Origin: Locusta migratoria
Taxonomy: Eukaryota > Arthropoda > Insecta > Orthoptera > Acrididae
NCBI GenBank assembly: GCA_026315105.1
Contig: CM048748.1
Span: 26,453,078 to 26,517,077, forward strand
Reading direction: 5' to 3'
Length of the DNA stretch: 64,000 nt
This document shows, one piece after another, positions 62,286 through 64,000 of the stretch. A model generated the notes under the pieces. It saw only the letters and a list, made by a program, of their open reading frames with translations. It did not search any database and had not been told where the DNA came from. How positions within the stretch are numbered: position 1 is the stretch's first letter; every line of letters begins with the position of its first letter. The position numbers and the translations under genes were made by a program.

Positions 62286-62872
62286 GACCCCACTGCAGGT
62301 TCCTTCAATTTATCCAGGTTCCATCTCCTTATTCTCCTACCTTTCTGCCGTTTCTTCAGTTTCAGTTTACAGTTCATAACCCATAAGATATCATCAGAGT
62401 CAATATTGGCTCCTGGATATGTGTTACAGTTTAAAACTTGGTTCCAAAATCTATGTCTTATCATTATAAAATCTATCTGGCATCCTCTTGTGTTTCCTGG
62501 TCTCTTCCACATTTACAACCTTCTTTCATGATTCTTGAACCAAGTGTTTGCTATAATTAAATTAAGTTCTGTACAAAATTCTACCAGGCAGCTTCCTCTT
62601 TCATTCTTTTTTCCCAGTCCATATTCACCTACTATTTTTCCTTCCATTCCATTTCCTACTACCAAATTCCAGTCCCCCATCACAATTACCTTATGCTCTC
62701 CCTTAATTGTCTGAATAATTTCCTTTACTTTGTCATGCATTTCTCCAATATCCTCATTATCGGCAGAGCTAGTTGGCATGTAAACCTGTACTACAGTGTT
62801 CAGTGTTGCTTTTGGATCTATGTTGACTACGATAATGTGATAACTGCATTGCTCATAGTAGTTCACCCACAT
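62286..62872 (-). pseudogene. RTE-type endonuclease
   Basis: Frames 62872-62513 (NTVVQVYMPTSSADNED, HKVIVMGDWNLVVGNGMEGK, VGEYGLGKKNERGSCLVEFC, LNLIIANTWFKNHERRL) and 62512-62270 (WKRPGNTRGCQIDFIMIRHR, PGANIDSDDILWVMNCKLKL, RIRRWNLDKLKEP) are the endonuclease with its GDWN motif; the usual SDH of the active site reads SDD. It would nick the target strand. A frameshift separates the halves. Confidence 0.85.
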
Positions 62873-63515
62873 TCCTATTTTCTTATTTATTATCAGATCT
62901 ACTCCTATAATAGACCAACTGATTTTGTATTTATAATCCTGTGCTCACCTGACCAGAAATCCTCTTCCACCAAACTTCGCTAATCCCACTATATCTCACT
63001 TAAACGTATCCATTTCTATTGTTTAATTTTGTAACCTCCCTACATGACTAAGAGACTAACATTCCACACTCCCATCTGTAGAATGCCAGTGTTGCCTTTC
63101 CTGATGACCACATCCTCCTGAGTAGTCCCTCCAGGAGATCTGAATGGGGGACTATTTTAGCCCCAGAATATTTTACCCTAGAGGATTTTGTTGTCATATA
63201 TTCAACAGTAAAGCTGCATGTCTTCAGGAAAAGTAATGGCTGTATTTCACTTCGCTTTCAGCCATTCGCGGTAGCTGTATAGTCAAGCCCAGTTAGCTGA
63301 TGTTACAAAGCCAGAGCAGTCAATCATGCAATACTGTTGCACTCAGAACTACTGAAAAGGCTGCTGGCTCTCTTCAGGAGCCACAGGTTTGTCTGGCCTC
63401 TCCACAGATAATCTTCCGCTGTGGTTGCACCTATGGTACAGCTATCTGTATCGTTGAGGCACTCAAGCCACCTCATCTTGGCAATATTTATGGTTCATGG
63501 GGGGAAGTAAACAGG
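62873..63515 (-). pseudogene. RTE 5' leader and endonuclease start, decayed
   Basis: The minus strand contains MGVWNVSLLVM-like text (equivalent to the 'W-N-V-R-S-L' endonuclease start) near 63085 and 5' leader sequence shared with 185-745. Many stops. Confidence 0.65.
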
Positions 63516-63589
63516 ATTTAAATGCAGAATGGGTATGGGAAGAAAAGCATTTCTGAAGAAGCTAAATTTGTTGACATCCAATATCAATT

Positions 63590-63603
63590 TAAATGTTAGG
63601 AAG
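63590..63603. repeat. 14-bp target duplication, left copy
   Basis: TAAATGTTAGGAAG, repeated exactly at 63865-63878. Confidence 0.95.
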
Positions 63604-63864
63604 AAATAATATAGTGAGGACAGTTTACAACTCACCGCAAAGACGTGGCGACGAGCTGCGACAGGCACATACAAAAGACACACACATACAACAAATTCAG
63701 CTATCAGCCATGGCCTTCTTCAGAAAATAGAGCACTCACGCAATCACACAGGCACAGTGTGTGTCTTTTGTATGTGTCTGTCGCAGCTCGTCGCCACGTC
63801 TTTGCGGTGAGTTGTAAACTGTCCTCACTATATTATTTATTCCAACCTGGACTTTCCATTATTA
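63604..63864 (+). mobile_element. 261-bp foldback PLE-type element
   Basis: Arms of 81 bp (63604-63684 and 63758-63838) are inverted copies with a single mismatch. A loop with a degraded hammerhead-like core (63698-63723, minus strand) lies between them. A 26-bp tail 'attccaacctggactttccatta' with three further bases follows. The exact 14-bp duplication inside RTE coding sequence proves insertion. Its arms and tail equal those of the 51364-52491 element, of which it is a shortened form. Confidence 0.9.
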
Positions 63865-63878
63865 TAAATGTTAGGAAG
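63865..63878. repeat. 14-bp target duplication, right copy
   Basis: TAAATGTTAGGAAG, identical to 63590-63603. Confidence 0.95.
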
Positions 63879-64000
63879 TCCTTTCAGAAAGTTTTTGTCT
63901 GGACTGTAGCCTTGTATGGGACTGAAGGAGTTCAGACAAAAAGCTGATAGAAGCTTTTGAAATGTGTTGCTACAGAAAAACAATGAAAATTAGATAGGTA

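Larger units (their letters stand above)
58047..63515 (-). mobile_element. Near full-length RTE-type LINE carrying three insertions
   Basis: On the minus strand it runs from the 5' leader (63515-62873) through endonuclease (62872-62286), linker (61320-61096), and reverse transcriptase (60900-58103) to an ACA-type 3' end at 58049. Inside it are a PLE fragment (61322-62285), an L2-type LINE (59179-60284, plus strand) and a SINE (58619-58847). Plus-strand RTE fragments flank it on both sides. All coding parts are broken. Confidence 0.85.
63516..64000 (+). pseudogene. RTE-type LINE fragment, plus strand, split by a foldback
   Basis: Reads KCRMGMGRKAFLKKLNLLTS, NINLNVRK, then after the 261-bp insertion SFQKVFVWTVALYGTEGVQ and KLLKCVATEKQ-like text to the window edge. 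It continues the plus-strand RTE protein that broke off at 58046. Confidence 0.75.

Noticed and set aside
1..64000. CRISPR arrays, bacterial operons, rRNA genes
   Set aside because: No spaced direct repeats of that type, no bacterial gene order and no rRNA sequence were seen; all tandem repeats are microsatellites or short duplications.

Overview
The window looks like intergenic DNA from a large, repeat-rich animal genome. It is almost certainly an arthropod, and probably an insect of the grasshopper/locust kind. That last step is inference, based on the mix of LINE, SINE, Penelope-like, Ty3/gypsy, Ty1/copia, hAT, pogo and Tc1/mariner copies and on the sequence style of the two tRNA-derived SINEs. 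I found no convincing host gene, rRNA gene or CRISPR array. Nearly every long reading frame is a transposable-element protein, usually broken, and many elements are nested. A GC-rich patch near 56.0 kb and an 82-codon frame near 57.2 kb are the only weak candidates for host sequence.

Layout. 0-0.75 kb: SINE and LINE 5' fragments. 1.6-4.07 kb: a Tc1/mariner-superfamily transposon with long terminal inverted repeats (TIRs) and a broken transposase that seems to carry an intron. 4.1-5.7 kb: Penelope-like element (PLE) repeats around a GIY-YIG endonuclease fragment. 5.7-14.5 kb: an old + strand gypsy element (A), split by a minus-strand RTE-type LINE (6.6-8.0 kb) and a minus-strand L2/CR1-type LINE (10.0-13.0 kb). 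15.5 kb: SINE. 16.0-19.47 kb: a minus-strand copia element whose LTR was hit by a young gypsy element (D, 19,475-25,218) with 357-bp LTRs and a 4-bp target duplication. 25.4-26.1 kb: an internally inverted LINE fragment. 28.4-36.7 kb: gypsy element B, split by a composite of RNase H-bearing LINE copies (29.94-33.96 kb) and by a 238-bp foldback element (35,688-35,925). 37,269-41,173: a hAT element with an 8-bp duplication that contains a pogo-like element (39,024-40,988) and a small TTAA-flanked foldback. 42.3 kb: a solo LTR related to element D. 43.1-47.1 kb: RTE fragment, decayed gypsy C and its LTR. 48-52.5 kb: PLE-like repeats, mariner and Tc1 pieces, and a nested foldback. 53-54.2 kb: SINE and L2 fragment. 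57.9-64 kb: a near full-length minus-strand RTE lying inside a plus-strand RTE, itself carrying an L2 copy, a SINE and a PLE.

Two themes stand out. First, the LTR of gypsy D (both copies) and the diverged solo LTR each hold a tRNA-like module with Pol III A- and B-box-like sequences upstream of an ordinary TATA box. The 73-nt D module folds roughly as a tRNA and resembles tRNA-Arg. This recalls Cassandra elements of plants, which carry 5S rRNA in their LTRs. Second, at least ten copies of a hammerhead-ribozyme-like core sit in PLE-type terminal repeats and in small foldback elements. The short segment after the core GAA is often palindromic. Four of these small elements have target duplications of 12-14 bp that I could read directly.

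All assignments come from reading the sequence and remembering protein families; no search or folding program was run. Boundaries without a stated duplication are approximate.
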